Source: Alphaproteobacteria bacterium (lineage in GTDB: Bacteria > Pseudomonadota > Alphaproteobacteria > UBA7985 > JAUIBT01). Taken from it: a stretch of DNA of 33,354 bases. The first letter of the stretch is position 1, and each line of letters starts with the position of its first letter. A model generated the notes under the pieces. That model was not told where the DNA came from. It worked only from the letters and a program-made list of their open reading frames with translations, and did not search any database. The stretch spans positions 1 to 33,354 of the forward strand of contig JAUIHE010000017.1 of the NCBI GenBank assembly GCA_030432195.1, written 5' to 3'. The position numbers and the translations under genes were made by a program. Positions 1 through 8,279 of the stretch are shown piece by piece.

Positions 1-70
1 TCGTCTAGATAGAAGAAGTGCATATTAATCCCTACAGATGGACAGGTGAGCTTGCTGCGCGGCGGCGGGC

Positions 71-451
71 CTATTGATAGGTATAGGAATAACCGCCGCA
101 GTTCTTGAGGTTCATGGACTGTTGCACCGCCACTTGTTGGCCTTTGACCGCGGCTACCTGGTCGGCGACGTTGCCACCGGACATGCTGGAGACCGGCAGG
201 CCGAGCAAGATCACACCGGCGACATCGCCAGAGCGGGCGTTGCGTTGCGCCTCGCTAACCTGGGCCAAGGCCGCATCAAGCCGAGCGGCCTCAGACGCGA
301 GCTGCGAGCAAGTAAAAGCCTGATATTGCATGTGGGAGACGTAGGCCGGAGCGATAGCTTCCGGTTTTTTGGCACATCCCGCCAACCCGAGGCCTAGTCC
401 GACGCTCACCAAAAGGGTGATAGGTCCGGTTGGTATCGCATTAGCACGCAT
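71..451 (-). CDS. Small predicted lipoprotein of unknown function
   Basis: A 126-residue protein whose N-terminus is a lipoprotein signal: a short hydrophobic stretch (about residues 10-24) ends in the lipobox LAGC, so Cys26 is the likely lipidated residue, followed by KKPEA. The mature part has YVSHMQYQAFTCSQL, a helical segment of about 40 residues rich in Ala, Glu and Arg, a GLPVSSMSGGNVADQ stretch, and a conserved-looking C-terminal NLKNC. From memory this layout occurs in many short proteobacterial lipoproteins of unknown role; no biochemical function is assigned. The start is an ATG preceded by an AAGAGA-like ribosome-binding site, and the upstream 80 bases are AT-rich, consistent with its own promoter. 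It is not obviously in an operon with sodB, because a terminator lies between them. Confidence 0.8.
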   Translation of the reverse strand: MRANAIPTGPITLLVSVGLGLGLAGCAKKPEAIAPAYVSHMQYQAFTCSQLASEAARLDAALAQVSEAQRNARSGDVAGVILLGLPVSSMSGGNVADQVAAVKGQQVAVQQSMNLKNCGGYSYTYQ

Positions 452-582
452 AACGGTCTCTTTGCCTCATATACAATCATACAGATAGAACCGTCATACC
501 TTAACCAAAAAATTTAGCAACACAAATTTATGGATAAGCAAATTACCCTAATAACACGTGCACCCATCCGCGAATCGAGGGT

Positions 583-615
583 GAAAAAAAGCGCCCCGAA
601 GAGCGCTTTTCTTGT
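583..615 (-). terminator. Rho-independent terminator downstream of sodB
   Basis: Read on the minus strand, AAAAGCGC and GCGCTTTT pair around a CTTCGGG-type loop, and the 3' arm runs into seven T. It sits about 85 bases past the sodB stop and so probably ends the sodB transcript. On the plus strand the arm also ends in a TTTTCTT run, so it could work in both directions. Confidence 0.75.
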
Positions 616-697
616 CTGCTGCCTGGCGGCTTTGGGCGCGGGCCTACTGCGGTCCTACTGCGGGCCTGCAGGACGACGCGCGGCCATAGCAGGGCGC

Positions 698-1306
698 TTA
701 AAGCGCTGCTTCCAGCTTCTCGCCGACGTAGGACCAGTTGACCAGCCCATCCAACACAGCTTGGCAGTGCTTAGGACGCAGGTTCTGATAGTCCAGATAG
801 TATGCGTGTTCCCAGACATCCAAGCCGCACAACGCGGTCTTGCCATGTGCCAGTGGGTTGTCGGCGTTTGAGGTGCCCATCAAAGACAGCTTGCCGCCGT
901 CCAGCACCAACCAAGCCCAACCCGAGCCAAACACATTGGCGGCGGTGTTGACGAACTGCTCTTTCATAGCATCGAAGGAGCCGAAATCGCGCTCAACCAT
1001 CTCGGCCAACTTGCCTGAAGGTGTGCGCGCGCCTTGTGCGTGGAACTGCTCCCAGTACAAAATGTGGTTCCAAGCCTGGCCAGCGTTGTTGAACACGCCT
1101 TGCAGCGCGCCGCCGTCCTTGGACTTCAGCACCACTTCTTCCAGGCTCATGTCAGCCATGTCGGTGCCGTCAACCAGGCCGTTCAGCTTGTCGAAATAGG
1201 TCTTGTGGTGCTTGCCGTAGTGCAGGCCAACGGTCTGTGCAGAAATTACCGGGGCAAGGGCGTCTTCTGCGTAGGGCAGAGCGGGGAGTGAAAATGGACC
1301 GGACAT
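698..1306 (-). CDS. sodB: Superoxide dismutase, Fe type
   Basis: A 202-residue Fe/Mn-family superoxide dismutase that disproportionates superoxide to oxygen and hydrogen peroxide. It has no signal peptide, so it should be cytoplasmic. The metal ligands are all visible: His29 (HYGKHHKTY), His81 (AWNHILYW), Asp163 and His167 (DVWEHAYYLDY). Gln77 in NNAGQAWNH is the position that separates Fe enzymes (Gln here) from Mn enzymes (Gln supplied from a different place), so iron is inferred as the cofactor. The length is typical for SodB. The ATG follows an AGGAGA ribosome-binding site at good spacing. The gene stands alone on the minus strand, diverging from the AEC permease across about 260 bases. 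Confidence 0.96.
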   Translation of the reverse strand: MSGPFSLPALPYAEDALAPVISAQTVGLHYGKHHKTYFDKLNGLVDGTDMADMSLEEVVLKSKDGGALQGVFNNAGQAWNHILYWEQFHAQGARTPSGKLAEMVERDFGSFDAMKEQFVNTAANVFGSGWAWLVLDGGKLSLMGTSNADNPLAHGKTALCGLDVWEHAYYLDYQNLRPKHCQAVLDGLVNWSYVGEKLEAAL

Positions 1307-1567
1307 GGGTGTGTCTCCTGTTTGCTTCTGGGCATTATGTCTTCAAGACGGCGGGTGGGCGGTGAGGCGCTGTTGCCACACGTCGTCAGACCTGCCTTTC
1401 ATTTGGACCAGACCGGCGCTTTATTCAATGGCAAAGACGCAACAATAGAGTATGACAAGCAAGGCTTGGCGCTTGCCGCGGGCTGGCAGACGGCAGTGAT
1501 CCTTGCTCCGCGCCTGCCTCAATTTATCGACCACGCTGCACCATCGTGCTTCTAAGAGCTTCTTGCC

Positions 1568-2497
1568 ATGACGCTGTTCCCAATCTTGTTGCCCTTTTTT
1601 GGCCTGATCGCTTTGGGCTATTTTGCCGGACGTCTGGGCTGGATCAACGAAGCCGGCGTGGCGGGCATGAGCGCTTTTGTCATCAAGTTTGCCATGCCCT
1701 GCCTGATTATCAGCGTCATCGCCAACTCTCAGATTACAGCGCTGGTGAACGGCGCGTTTCTGGCCAGCTATTTGGTCGCCGAGCTGGTGATCTATGCGGT
1801 CGCCATGGCGATTAGCTTGTTGATCTTCAAAACCCGTTTGGCAGAGGCTGCTTTGATGGGGCTGGGCGCGTCTTGGGGCAATGTCGGCTATATGGGCATT
1901 CCCTTGTCGGCCAGCCTGTTTGGACCCGAAGCGGCGATTCCCGCGCTGCTGGCAACCGCCGCCGATATGGCGGTGGTGACCGGCATCACCGTGCTGTTGG
2001 TTGAATATGACGCCAAGCGCGGTCAAATGGCCGTGCTGCCGCTGCTGAGCAACTTGGGTGGCAAGCTGTTGTTCCATCCCTTCATTTTGACGCTGATATT
2101 GGGAGTGGTCTTGTCTGCAACCGGCATTGGCATACCCAAGGTGTTGCAAAATTCGGTGAACTTTTTGTCCGGCGCTGCCGGGCCTTCGGCGTTGTTTGCT
2201 ATTGGCGCTTCCTTGGCGGTGCGTCCCCTGAAAGGCGAGCGGGCCGAAATCGCCGCTCCGATTGCGTTGAAACTCTTTGCCCTGCCCGCGCTGTTCTTGG
2301 TCTTTGGCCTGGCGCTTAAACTGGAGCCCTTGTGGCTGACAACCGGCCTGGTGCTAACGGCCTTGCCGACAGCGGGCAATGTGTTTGTGTTAGCAGAACA
2401 GGCGGGCCAAGCGGTACAGCGCGTGTCGGCTATCATTTTGGTCAGCACCTTGCTGTCGATTGCGACCGTGGTCGCTCTTTTGACGCAGATTATGTAG
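1568..2497 (+). CDS. AEC family (auxin efflux carrier-like) permease
   Basis: A 309-residue integral membrane protein that opens MTLFPILLPFFGLIALGYFA, the usual beginning of AEC-family carriers, and has about ten hydrophobic segments in two halves separated by a hydrophilic loop near residues 150-165 (EYDAKRGQMA). Bacterial members export or exchange small organic anions such as malate or malonate; the substrate cannot be read from the sequence. The C-terminal half has the family's LTALPTAGNVFVLAEQ segment. Its stop codon is three bases before the start of the next permease, so the two are almost certainly cotranscribed and translationally coupled, with serine dehydratase following about 100 bases later. 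The inferred theme is organic-acid or amino-acid export, but this rests only on position. Confidence 0.9.
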   Translation: MTLFPILLPFFGLIALGYFAGRLGWINEAGVAGMSAFVIKFAMPCLIISVIANSQITALVNGAFLASYLVAELVIYAVAMAISLLIFKTRLAEAALMGLGASWGNVGYMGIPLSASLFGPEAAIPALLATAADMAVVTGITVLLVEYDAKRGQMAVLPLLSNLGGKLLFHPFILTLILGVVLSATGIGIPKVLQNSVNFLSGAAGPSALFAIGASLAVRPLKGERAEIAAPIALKLFALPALFLVFGLALKLEPLWLTTGLVLTALPTAGNVFVLAEQAGQAVQRVSAIILVSTLLSIATVVALLTQIM

Positions 2498-2500
2498 GGC

Positions 2501-3265
2501 ATGGCTTGGTATTTTGGTCTCGCCGAGACCCTCCAGCTCAGCCCGATCGATCTTGCGATCGTCGCGGCGGCGATCTTCGTAGCAGGCCTTGTGCGCGGCT
2601 TCGCTGGCTTTGGCATGACCGCTTTGATCGTCGCCTCCCTAGCGCTGATCTTGTCGCCTAAGGAGCTGATCGCGGTTGCTTTTTTCCTTGAGATGACCGC
2701 TTCCGTCTTGATGGTGCGCGGCGGATGGCGCGATGCCGACCGCAAGGTTGCGGGCATCTTGCTGCTTGGTAACTGGCTGGGCTGGCCAATCGGCATTGCC
2801 CTGACCAACGCTTTGTCTGCGGATGCTTCCAGGCTGACGGCCCTGAGCGTGATCGTAGGGCTGACGCTGTTGCAATTGGCAAAGATCCGGCCGCCCAAGG
2901 TTGACGGGCTGGGCGTGCGCGCAGGGGCCGGCATGGGCGCGGGCATCGCCAGCGGCTTGGCCGGTGTAGGCGGGCTGGTCGTGGCGCTCTACACCTTGAC
3001 CAGTGACCGCGAGCCTCGGGTGATGCGCGCGACACTGGTGCTGTATCTTTTCTTGTCCATGTTCAGCGGCTGGATCTTTTTGCTCTATGGCGGGTGGCTG
3101 GACAGCTTGGTCTTCTACCGCGCTGGAGTGCTGGCACCCATCACGGTTGCGGGCGTTTTGGGCGGGGCGGCCTTGTTCCAACCCTCGTTGCAGCCCTTCT
3201 ATCGCCGATTTTGCTTATTTCTGCTGTTGGCCTTGTCGCTCTTAGGCCTAGCACGGCTCCTTTGA
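2501..3265 (+). CDS. TSUP family (TauE/SafE) permease
   Basis: A 254-residue membrane protein with about eight hydrophobic segments. It carries the TauE/SafE hallmark near the first helix, VRGFAGFGMTALIVASLALIL, and a second related repeat around residues 145-165 (GAGMGAGIASGLAGVGG). Family members move anions such as sulfite, sulfoacetate or other organosulfonates; which one is moved here is unknown. The ATG starts three bases after the AEC stop codon, which implies coupled translation and a shared transcript. Placing two unrelated export permeases next to each other is a little unusual and suggests a common substrate class or condition. Confidence 0.88.
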   Translation: MAWYFGLAETLQLSPIDLAIVAAAIFVAGLVRGFAGFGMTALIVASLALILSPKELIAVAFFLEMTASVLMVRGGWRDADRKVAGILLLGNWLGWPIGIALTNALSADASRLTALSVIVGLTLLQLAKIRPPKVDGLGVRAGAGMGAGIASGLAGVGGLVVALYTLTSDREPRVMRATLVLYLFLSMFSGWIFLLYGGWLDSLVFYRAGVLAPITVAGVLGGAALFQPSLQPFYRRFCLFLLLALSLLGLARLL

Positions 3266-3362
3266 CGCAATTTTGCCCTGCCCAACTTGCTAGCTTGCAG
3301 CTTGGATACTTGCAGGCCTGACTGGCTTGTGGTCCGCTTTTGGCTTTCGGGGGAGCCGCGCT

Positions 3363-4784
3363 ATGAGTCTTTCCATTTTCGATCTGTTTAAAATTGGCAT
3401 CGGGCCGTCGTCGTCGCACACCGTCGGGCCCATGTGGGCAGGCTATCGCTTTGTCGAGCAGGTGCGGGCCCGCGGGCTGCTGCACGAGGTCAAAACGGTT
3501 CGCGCCTGGCTCTATGGGTCCTTGGCGCTGACCGGGGCGGGGCATGCGACCGACAAGGCGGTCATTTTGGGCTTGATGGGCCAGACCCCGGATACCATCG
3601 ACGCGGACGAAGCCGATCACATGTTCCAACGTGTGCAACGAACCGAGCTCTTGATGCTGGGCGGCGAGGTCAGCCTGCCCTTTGCCAATAATATTCACTT
3701 GGTTTGGGAATTCGGTGCCTCTTTGCCTGAGCATCCCAACGGCCTGGTCTTTCGCGTTGAAGACGAGAACGACGAGACCCTGTTTGAGCAGACCTATTTT
3801 TCCACCGGCGGCGGTTTCATCGCAACCCGCGAGGAACTGAATGGCAGCGAGGCCCCGGTCACAGGCGGCCACAATCTGCCGGTGCCCCACCCCTTCGCCA
3901 GTGCTGCCGAGCTGTTGGAGCAGGGTGAGGCGGCTGGCCTGAGCATCGCCGAGATCGCGCTGGCCAACGAATTCGCGCGCAGCGATGAAGCCGAGGTCCA
4001 TGCTGGGCTGGATCGGATTGCTGAGACCATGGAAGCCTGCGTCGAGCGCGGCATGCGTATGGAAGGCATTTTGCCTGGGGGCCTCAACGTGAAACGCCGC
4101 GCGCCCGAGCTGCACGCAAAGCTGATGGCCAAATCGCGCGGCATGAACCCCGATCCGCTGGTGGTTATGGACTGGGTCAACCTCTATGCCTTGGCGGTCA
4201 ACGAGGAGAACGCGGCGGGCGGTCGCGTGGTGACGGCCCCTACCAATGGCGCGGCGGGCGTGATTCCCGCGGTCCTGTCCTACTATCGCCATATCGTGCC
4301 GGGTGCCACGCAACAGGGCGTTCGCACCTTCTTGGCGACCTGCGCTGCCATCGGCATGCTCTATAAGACCAATGCGTCGATATCGGCGGCCGAGGTCGGC
4401 TGTCAGGGCGAGGTCGGTGTGGCCTGCTCCATGGCAGCTGCGGGGCTGACCGCGGTCTTGGGCGGCAGCAATCAACAAATTGAAAATGCTGCAGAAATCG
4501 GGATGGAGCACAACTTGGGCCTGACCTGTGATCCCATTGGGGGACTGGTGCAAGTGCCCTGCATCGAACGCAATACCATGGGGGCGATTAAGGCCATTAA
4601 TGCCGCGCGCCTGGCCCTGTCGTCGGACGGCGAGCACATCGTCACCTTGGATGAAGTGATCGAGACCATGTACGAGACGGGCAAAGACATGTCATCGCAC
4701 TACAAAGAGACCGCGCTCGCTGGCTTGGCCAAGCGCTTTGACGGGCGCGTCGCTGCGGTCTCTGTCGCGACCGTGGAGTGCTAG
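3363..4784 (+). CDS. sdaA: L-serine ammonia-lyase (L-serine dehydratase), single chain
   Basis: A 473-residue iron-sulfur L-serine dehydratase that converts L-serine to pyruvate and ammonia in the cytoplasm. The N-terminal beta domain starts with [21 protein letters not shown], the family signature, and the alpha domain occupies roughly residues 190-465. Three cysteines expected to hold the oxygen-labile [4Fe-4S] cluster are visible: Cys347 ([10 protein letters not shown]), Cys389 (LTCDPIGG) and Cys400 (VPCIERN). The chain is of normal length for the fused beta-alpha type. I chose the ATG at 3363 because it follows GGGGGAG at seven bases; the reading frame is open a further 36 bases upstream but that part has no family resemblance. 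It follows two permease genes on the same strand and ends ahead of a strong hairpin. Confidence 0.95.
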   Translation: MSLSIFDLFKIGIGPSSSHTVGPMWAGYRFVEQVRARGLLHEVKTVRAWLYGSLALTGAGHATDKAVILGLMGQTPDTIDADEADHMFQRVQRTELLMLGGEVSLPFANNIHLVWEFGASLPEHPNGLVFRVEDENDETLFEQTYFSTGGGFIATREELNGSEAPVTGGHNLPVPHPFASAAELLEQGEAAGLSIAEIALANEFARSDEAEVHAGLDRIAETMEACVERGMRMEGILPGGLNVKRRAPELHAKLMAKSRGMNPDPLVVMDWVNLYALAVNEENAAGGRVVTAPTNGAAGVIPAVLSYYRHIVPGATQQGVRTFLATCAAIGMLYKTNASISAAEVGCQGEVGVACSMAAAGLTAVLGGSNQQIENAAEIGMEHNLGLTCDPIGGLVQVPCIERNTMGAIKAINAARLALSSDGEHIVTLDEVIETMYETGKDMSSHYKETALAGLAKRFDGRVAAVSVATVEC

Positions 4785-4816
4785 CGCAGCAAGCAATCTA
4801 GGGGCGCAAAACGACA

Positions 4817-4846
4817 AAGCCGGCACCGTTTGAACGGCACCGGCTT
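4817..4846. terminator. Strong hairpin after sdaA, possible bidirectional terminator
   Basis: AAGCCGG and CCGGCTT pair, with an inner CCGTT/AACGG stem and a very short loop, 32 bases after the sdaA stop. On the plus strand the T-run is poor (TTGTTG). On the minus strand the hairpin is followed by TTTGTCGTTTT, which could stop transcripts coming from the SH3 gene. Confidence 0.55.
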
Positions 4847-5003
4847 GTTGCGTTGAGCGGCGTTTTAGGGACTGCACTCTAGGGACTACAAAATTCCCGG
4901 CGGTCATAGAGCGTGCTGGCTATGTCGTCTTACCTCCAACACGCTCCATTGATTTGACCGCAGATCTAGCGTCGCAGTTGACTGCAATCGCTTGGCGATC
5001 GCC

Positions 5004-5423
5004 CTAGAAACGGAAGTGGAAATACAGACCCGGCTTCTTACCATAGTAGTAATAGTTCGGGTACCAACCGTATGGGCCGCCATGAGAGTGGGGCTTCCAG
5101 CCATACCTGTGACTGTGACCATAGCGCCCGTGCTTGTGATAGTTCGAGTGCTTCTTCTTCGGCTTATAAACCGGCTTAGTGCTGGAGATATAGCGGGCGG
5201 ATACGAAGCCTTCACGGCCCTTGGCAATTACTTTACACCAGCCGCTGTCGCACCAAAGCGTGTCAACCCAAGTGCCGCGGGACAAGACGCGAATGACCGA
5301 ATAGCTGGTGCTGGGGCCAGATCGCATATTGACCGAGGCGGTGGTGTAGGCTGCGCTGGCCGCCGTCGCGGTGGTCAGCAGGGCCAGCGCCCCAACGAGA
5401 ACGGATAGAAGTGTCTTTTTCAT
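5004..5423 (-). CDS. Secreted SH3-domain protein with His/Tyr/Gly-rich tail
   Basis: A 139-residue exported protein. Residues 1-25 (MKKTLLSVLVG..., ending ASAA) form a clear Sec signal peptide. Residues about 26-82 are a bacterial SH3 (SH3b) domain: VNMRSGPSTSYSVIRVL, then W-x-x-T-L-W-C-D-S-G-W-C-K-V and REGFVSARYI, with two Cys bracketing the DSGW turn. The rest is a low-complexity tail rich in His, Tyr, Gly, Lys and Pro, ending in KKPGLYFHFRF. SH3b domains usually bind peptidoglycan or other wall material in the periplasm; the tail could bind metal or wall polymers, but that is inference. The ATG at 5423 follows AGGGAG; the frame is open 11 codons further up without any signal-peptide logic. 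Confidence 0.85.
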   Translation of the reverse strand: MKKTLLSVLVGALALLTTATAASAAYTTASVNMRSGPSTSYSVIRVLSRGTWVDTLWCDSGWCKVIAKGREGFVSARYISSTKPVYKPKKKHSNYHKHGRYGHSHRYGWKPHSHGGPYGWYPNYYYYGKKPGLYFHFRF

Positions 5424-5456
5424 AAGACCAATACTCCCTGTTAAAAGGACTGGCAT

Positions 5457-5920
5457 AGGGATTATGCCCGCGAACCTGCTCCGCCCTTTGCGCTCTTGTC
5501 TTGCTGGAAGCCAAGGCAGAGGCCAACCTAGAAGCTAGTGCCATCACCGGCTTCGTCCCTGTCGCCAAGAGCCCAAAACGCGGCCCCCAGAAGTGGGAAA
5601 GCAGGAATTGCAAACAGTGTGGAATCCTTAGATGAACAATTTCTGAACGAACTGTCCTGCCAGCACGAATTTCGACGTTTTGCGGTATTTTTACGGAAAT
5701 TATCGGTGATTTCATCGCGTTTTGGCGGTTGACCAGGTCGAGATTGCCGCGCTCGCTCGCCTGCCTTCGCGGAGTCGACGCTGCCAAAAGCTTCGCAATT
5801 GTCTGATTGCCTCCCCATTGCCACCCTAAAACCTGCCTAGTTTGCTTTTAGGGTTCTGCGGCCTGTCCATCTTATTTCGCGACAGGTCTCGATAGATTTA
5901 GTGATTGGAAGGCTGGCCTT
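5457..5920. other. Intergenic stretch without a supported gene
   Basis: About 460 bases between two divergent genes. A 98-codon minus-strand frame at 5528-5824 has no recognisable domain, ribosome-binding site or protein-like composition and is taken as chance. The middle (about 5640-5725) is AT-richer than the surroundings and is where promoters for the two divergent genes are most likely, but I cannot name convincing -35/-10 boxes. Confidence 0.5.
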
Positions 5921-6781
5921 ATGTGGCGCCACCGTTTGTTAGACTTTGGCCAAGTATGGAATTCAGGCTCGCATGACGCGTCCGAAGGGCGGGACGATAC
6001 ACCCGCTCAGAAGGGCCAAAGCCTTCGCAAAAATTTGCCTCAAGTCCTGCTGTTGGCTGTGCTGCTGTCGGTCCTATTACTGGTCACCTTCATACCGCGT
6101 GGGGCTTCGGCCCAGATTGCCGCCGCGCCGCTGCGCTCTTCGTTTATCAGCGCGGGCCTGCAATTCCCCTTCCGTTACCTGTACCACGACAACCAGCACA
6201 CCGCGGTTTCGCACTTGGATGGATTTGCCAGCGGTGATTTTTCCTGGGATGGCTCGGTCGGTCACTATTTGGAAGCCGGACGCTTTTTCACCGGCAACGA
6301 TGGCGTTTCGCCCTTGCGCTGTGGGCTCAAGGGGCGCGCTGATTTCGATTTCCGCTCCGATCATGACGTGGAATTCGAGGCCAATCACGAGCTGGAAGTT
6401 GACTTGTCGATCGCAAGTTTCGTGGCCATGGGCGAATGTGAGCGCGACCTAGATCGGGATCTGGCAGCCTTTCTTGAGGTGGGCGCAGGGTTTGGACTGC
6501 ACGTCAACGGCATCAAGTACAAGCGCGAGGCTGGGTCGCGCACAACCGATATTCCTCAGTACATCACCGACACCTTTGCTCCGGCCGGCGCCAATACCTA
6601 CACCGCGGTCAAGATAGACCTGGAGCCAGCGGTGGTGTTGGGGGCTGGTCTGGCCTATGACCTGACCGACACCTCCAGCCTGCGCTTTGGACTGCAATAC
6701 CGATACATGGGCGAAAATCTGGTCTACGTTGAGCCGATTCACGAAGCATCGATGGCCTTTGGCATTCGCACTCAGTTTTAG
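5921..6781 (+). CDS. Predicted outer-membrane beta-barrel protein
   Basis: A 286-residue protein with a long hydrophilic N-terminus (residues 1-38), a hydrophobic segment (about 40-58, VLLLAVLLSVLLLVTFIP) and a likely cleavage site after RGASAQ. The mature region alternates polar and hydrophobic residues in strand-like stretches (GHYLEAGRFFTG, ADFDFRSDHDVEFEANHELEVDLS, FLEVGAGFGLHVNG, LRFGLQYRYMGENL) and ends in Phe (MAFGIRTQF), the C-terminal aromatic expected for assembly by the BAM complex. These are the marks of an OmpA/OmpW-like small barrel; no specific family is recognised. The ATG is preceded by GGAAGG, which supports this start despite the unusually long region before the hydrophobic core. 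It has no operon partner. Confidence 0.7.
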   Translation: MWRHRLLDFGQVWNSGSHDASEGRDDTPAQKGQSLRKNLPQVLLLAVLLSVLLLVTFIPRGASAQIAAAPLRSSFISAGLQFPFRYLYHDNQHTAVSHLDGFASGDFSWDGSVGHYLEAGRFFTGNDGVSPLRCGLKGRADFDFRSDHDVEFEANHELEVDLSIASFVAMGECERDLDRDLAAFLEVGAGFGLHVNGIKYKREAGSRTTDIPQYITDTFAPAGANTYTAVKIDLEPAVVLGAGLAYDLTDTSSLRFGLQYRYMGENLVYVEPIHEASMAFGIRTQF

Positions 6782-6879
6782 AAGCCAGTTTTAGCGACCG
6801 GATTAGGCGACCAGCTCCGCTGGTTGGCTAGCTTTGGGTAGTTCCGCTTTGCGCAGGCCCAGCCGCCCGGCGGTGTGTC

Positions 6880-7152
6880 CTAAAAATCTGAGGCGATGCC
6901 GCCAACTTCCCAATCACCATATCGGGTCGGTTCTGGCCCGCTTGGCCCACCGATCTCACGCGGTTTATCGACGTCTCGTGCATGGTCCGTGTCGTCTGGT
7001 TGCGGCTGGCTCCCGTCCGCCAGGACTTGGCTCAAAGCGTTGTCCAACTCGTCGGGCTGGATGGCGCGGCTGCCTTTGCGGCGCAGCGGCGCTAACTGTG
7101 GCGCCGGGGCTTGCACAGTGTGAGACTTGAAGGCTGAAAATGGATCGCTCAT
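6880..7152 (-). CDS. DUF1674 / SDHAF4-like succinate dehydrogenase assembly factor
   Basis: A 90-residue protein whose C-terminus, GPEPTRYGDWEVGGIASDF, is the hallmark of the DUF1674 family, whose eukaryotic member SDHAF4 protects flavinylated succinate dehydrogenase subunit A during assembly. Residues 1-60 are variable, charged and probably disordered. The family is widespread in alphaproteobacteria; a role in succinate dehydrogenase maturation here is inferred from homology, since no sdh genes lie in the window. It is transcribed away from htpX across about 120 bases. From memory, the DUF1674-htpX-rsmB-heparinase order is common in this class. The ribosome-binding site is weak. Confidence 0.85.
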   Translation of the reverse strand: MSDPFSAFKSHTVQAPAPQLAPLRRKGSRAIQPDELDNALSQVLADGSQPQPDDTDHARDVDKPREIGGPSGPEPTRYGDWEVGGIASDF

Positions 7153-7272
7153 GCACGCAATCTAGTCCGGCTTGCGCTTTACGACAAGACCCGCGCGCAG
7201 CACATCTTGAGAGCGGCCCCGCGTTTGCTTATCTCTTGAGGGTCTGGCCTGACGGAAAAGGATTTGCCTTGC

Positions 7273-8238
7273 ATGAATTTCTTTAAAACCAGTTTGTTGC
7301 TCGCCTCCATGACGGCTTTGTTCATGGGGTTGGGCTATTTGTTGGGCGGCGTTGGCGGGCTGCTGATCGCGCTGGTCTTTGCCCTGGCGACCAACGCTTT
7401 TGCGTATTGGCAATCTGACAAGCTGGTCTTGCGCATGCACAATGCTCGGCTGGTCAATCAGCGCTCGCACCCCGGCTTGTACGACATGACCCAGAAATTG
7501 GCGCGCAACGCAGATCTGCCCATGCCCGCCCTTTACGTCATCGATCAACCACAGCCCAATGCTTTCGCAACGGGGCGTGACCCCAACAACGCGGCGGTTG
7601 CGGTGACCACCGGCATCATGCAAGCCTTGAGTGAACAGGAGCTGGCGGGCGTCATTGCGCACGAGCTGGCGCACATCAAAAACCGCGATACGCTCACGAT
7701 GACGATTGCGGCGACCCTGGCGGGTGCTTTGGCCATGCTGGCCCAGTTTGCCCAGTTTGGCCTCATGTTTCGGGGGTCGAGCGACCGGGACCGCTCCGGG
7801 CTGGGCATCATAGCGGTGATTGCCGCGATGATTTTGGCGCCTTTAGCGGCCAGTTTGGTGCAGATGGCGATCAGCCGGACGCGCGAATACAGCGCCGATG
7901 CGCTGGGCGCGGAAATCTGCCGTCATCCCTTGTGGCTGGCCTCGGCCCTGCGCAAAATTGAGGCGCTTGCTAGCGGCTATCGCAACGAGGCGGCCGAACG
8001 CAACCCGGCTTCGGCGCACATGTTCATCATTAACCCGCTGACGGCGGGCGGCATTGATAATCTTTTTGCCACGCACCCCAAGACCGCCAATCGCATCGCC
8101 GCGTTGGAGCGCTTGGCCCAATCTACCTTGGGACCCGCCACTGGCCCGGCTGAGGTGCTCCAGGGTGAGAGCCTGCACGGCAGCAAGAGCGGGCGACGCT
8201 CGCGCTTTCCTTCTGGCGGCCGCTCGTATAAAGACTAG
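7273..8238 (+). CDS. htpX: Membrane zinc metalloprotease HtpX
   Basis: A 321-residue M48-family protease of the inner membrane that degrades damaged membrane proteins alongside FtsH. There are two N-terminal hydrophobic segments (about residues 4-20 and 22-43), the zinc motif HELAH at residues 130-134, a hydrophobic pair around 145-200, and the third zinc ligand Glu205 in [15 protein letters not shown]. The C-terminal part contains the family's [17 protein letters not shown] segment, followed by a short basic tail. An ATG at 7273 lies ten bases after AAGGA; an in-frame TTG three codons earlier would overlap the ribosome-binding site, so it is less likely. The rsmB-like gene follows after about 40 bases on the same strand and is probably cotranscribed. 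Confidence 0.94.
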   Translation: MNFFKTSLLLASMTALFMGLGYLLGGVGGLLIALVFALATNAFAYWQSDKLVLRMHNARLVNQRSHPGLYDMTQKLARNADLPMPALYVIDQPQPNAFATGRDPNNAAVAVTTGIMQALSEQELAGVIAHELAHIKNRDTLTMTIAATLAGALAMLAQFAQFGLMFRGSSDRDRSGLGIIAVIAAMILAPLAASLVQMAISRTREYSADALGAEICRHPLWLASALRKIEALASGYRNEAAERNPASAHMFIINPLTAGGIDNLFATHPKTANRIAALERLAQSTLGPATGPAEVLQGESLHGSKSGRRSRFPSGGRSYKD

Positions 8239-8279
8239 GCATGCCCCGCACATTTGCCCCTGCTTAAGAAAGTCACGCT

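Noticed and set aside
530-871. A 113-codon plus-strand frame starting in the lipoprotein-sodB gap
   Set aside because: No ribosome-binding site; it runs through the terminator and antisense into sodB.
3141-4637. A 498-codon minus-strand open frame
   Set aside because: It lies fully antisense to sdaA, whose domains and cluster cysteines are intact; the antisense product is rich in His, Gln, Arg and Gly with no known domain.
4992-5408. A 138-codon plus-strand frame
   Set aside because: Antisense to the SH3 protein, which has a clear signal peptide and domain.
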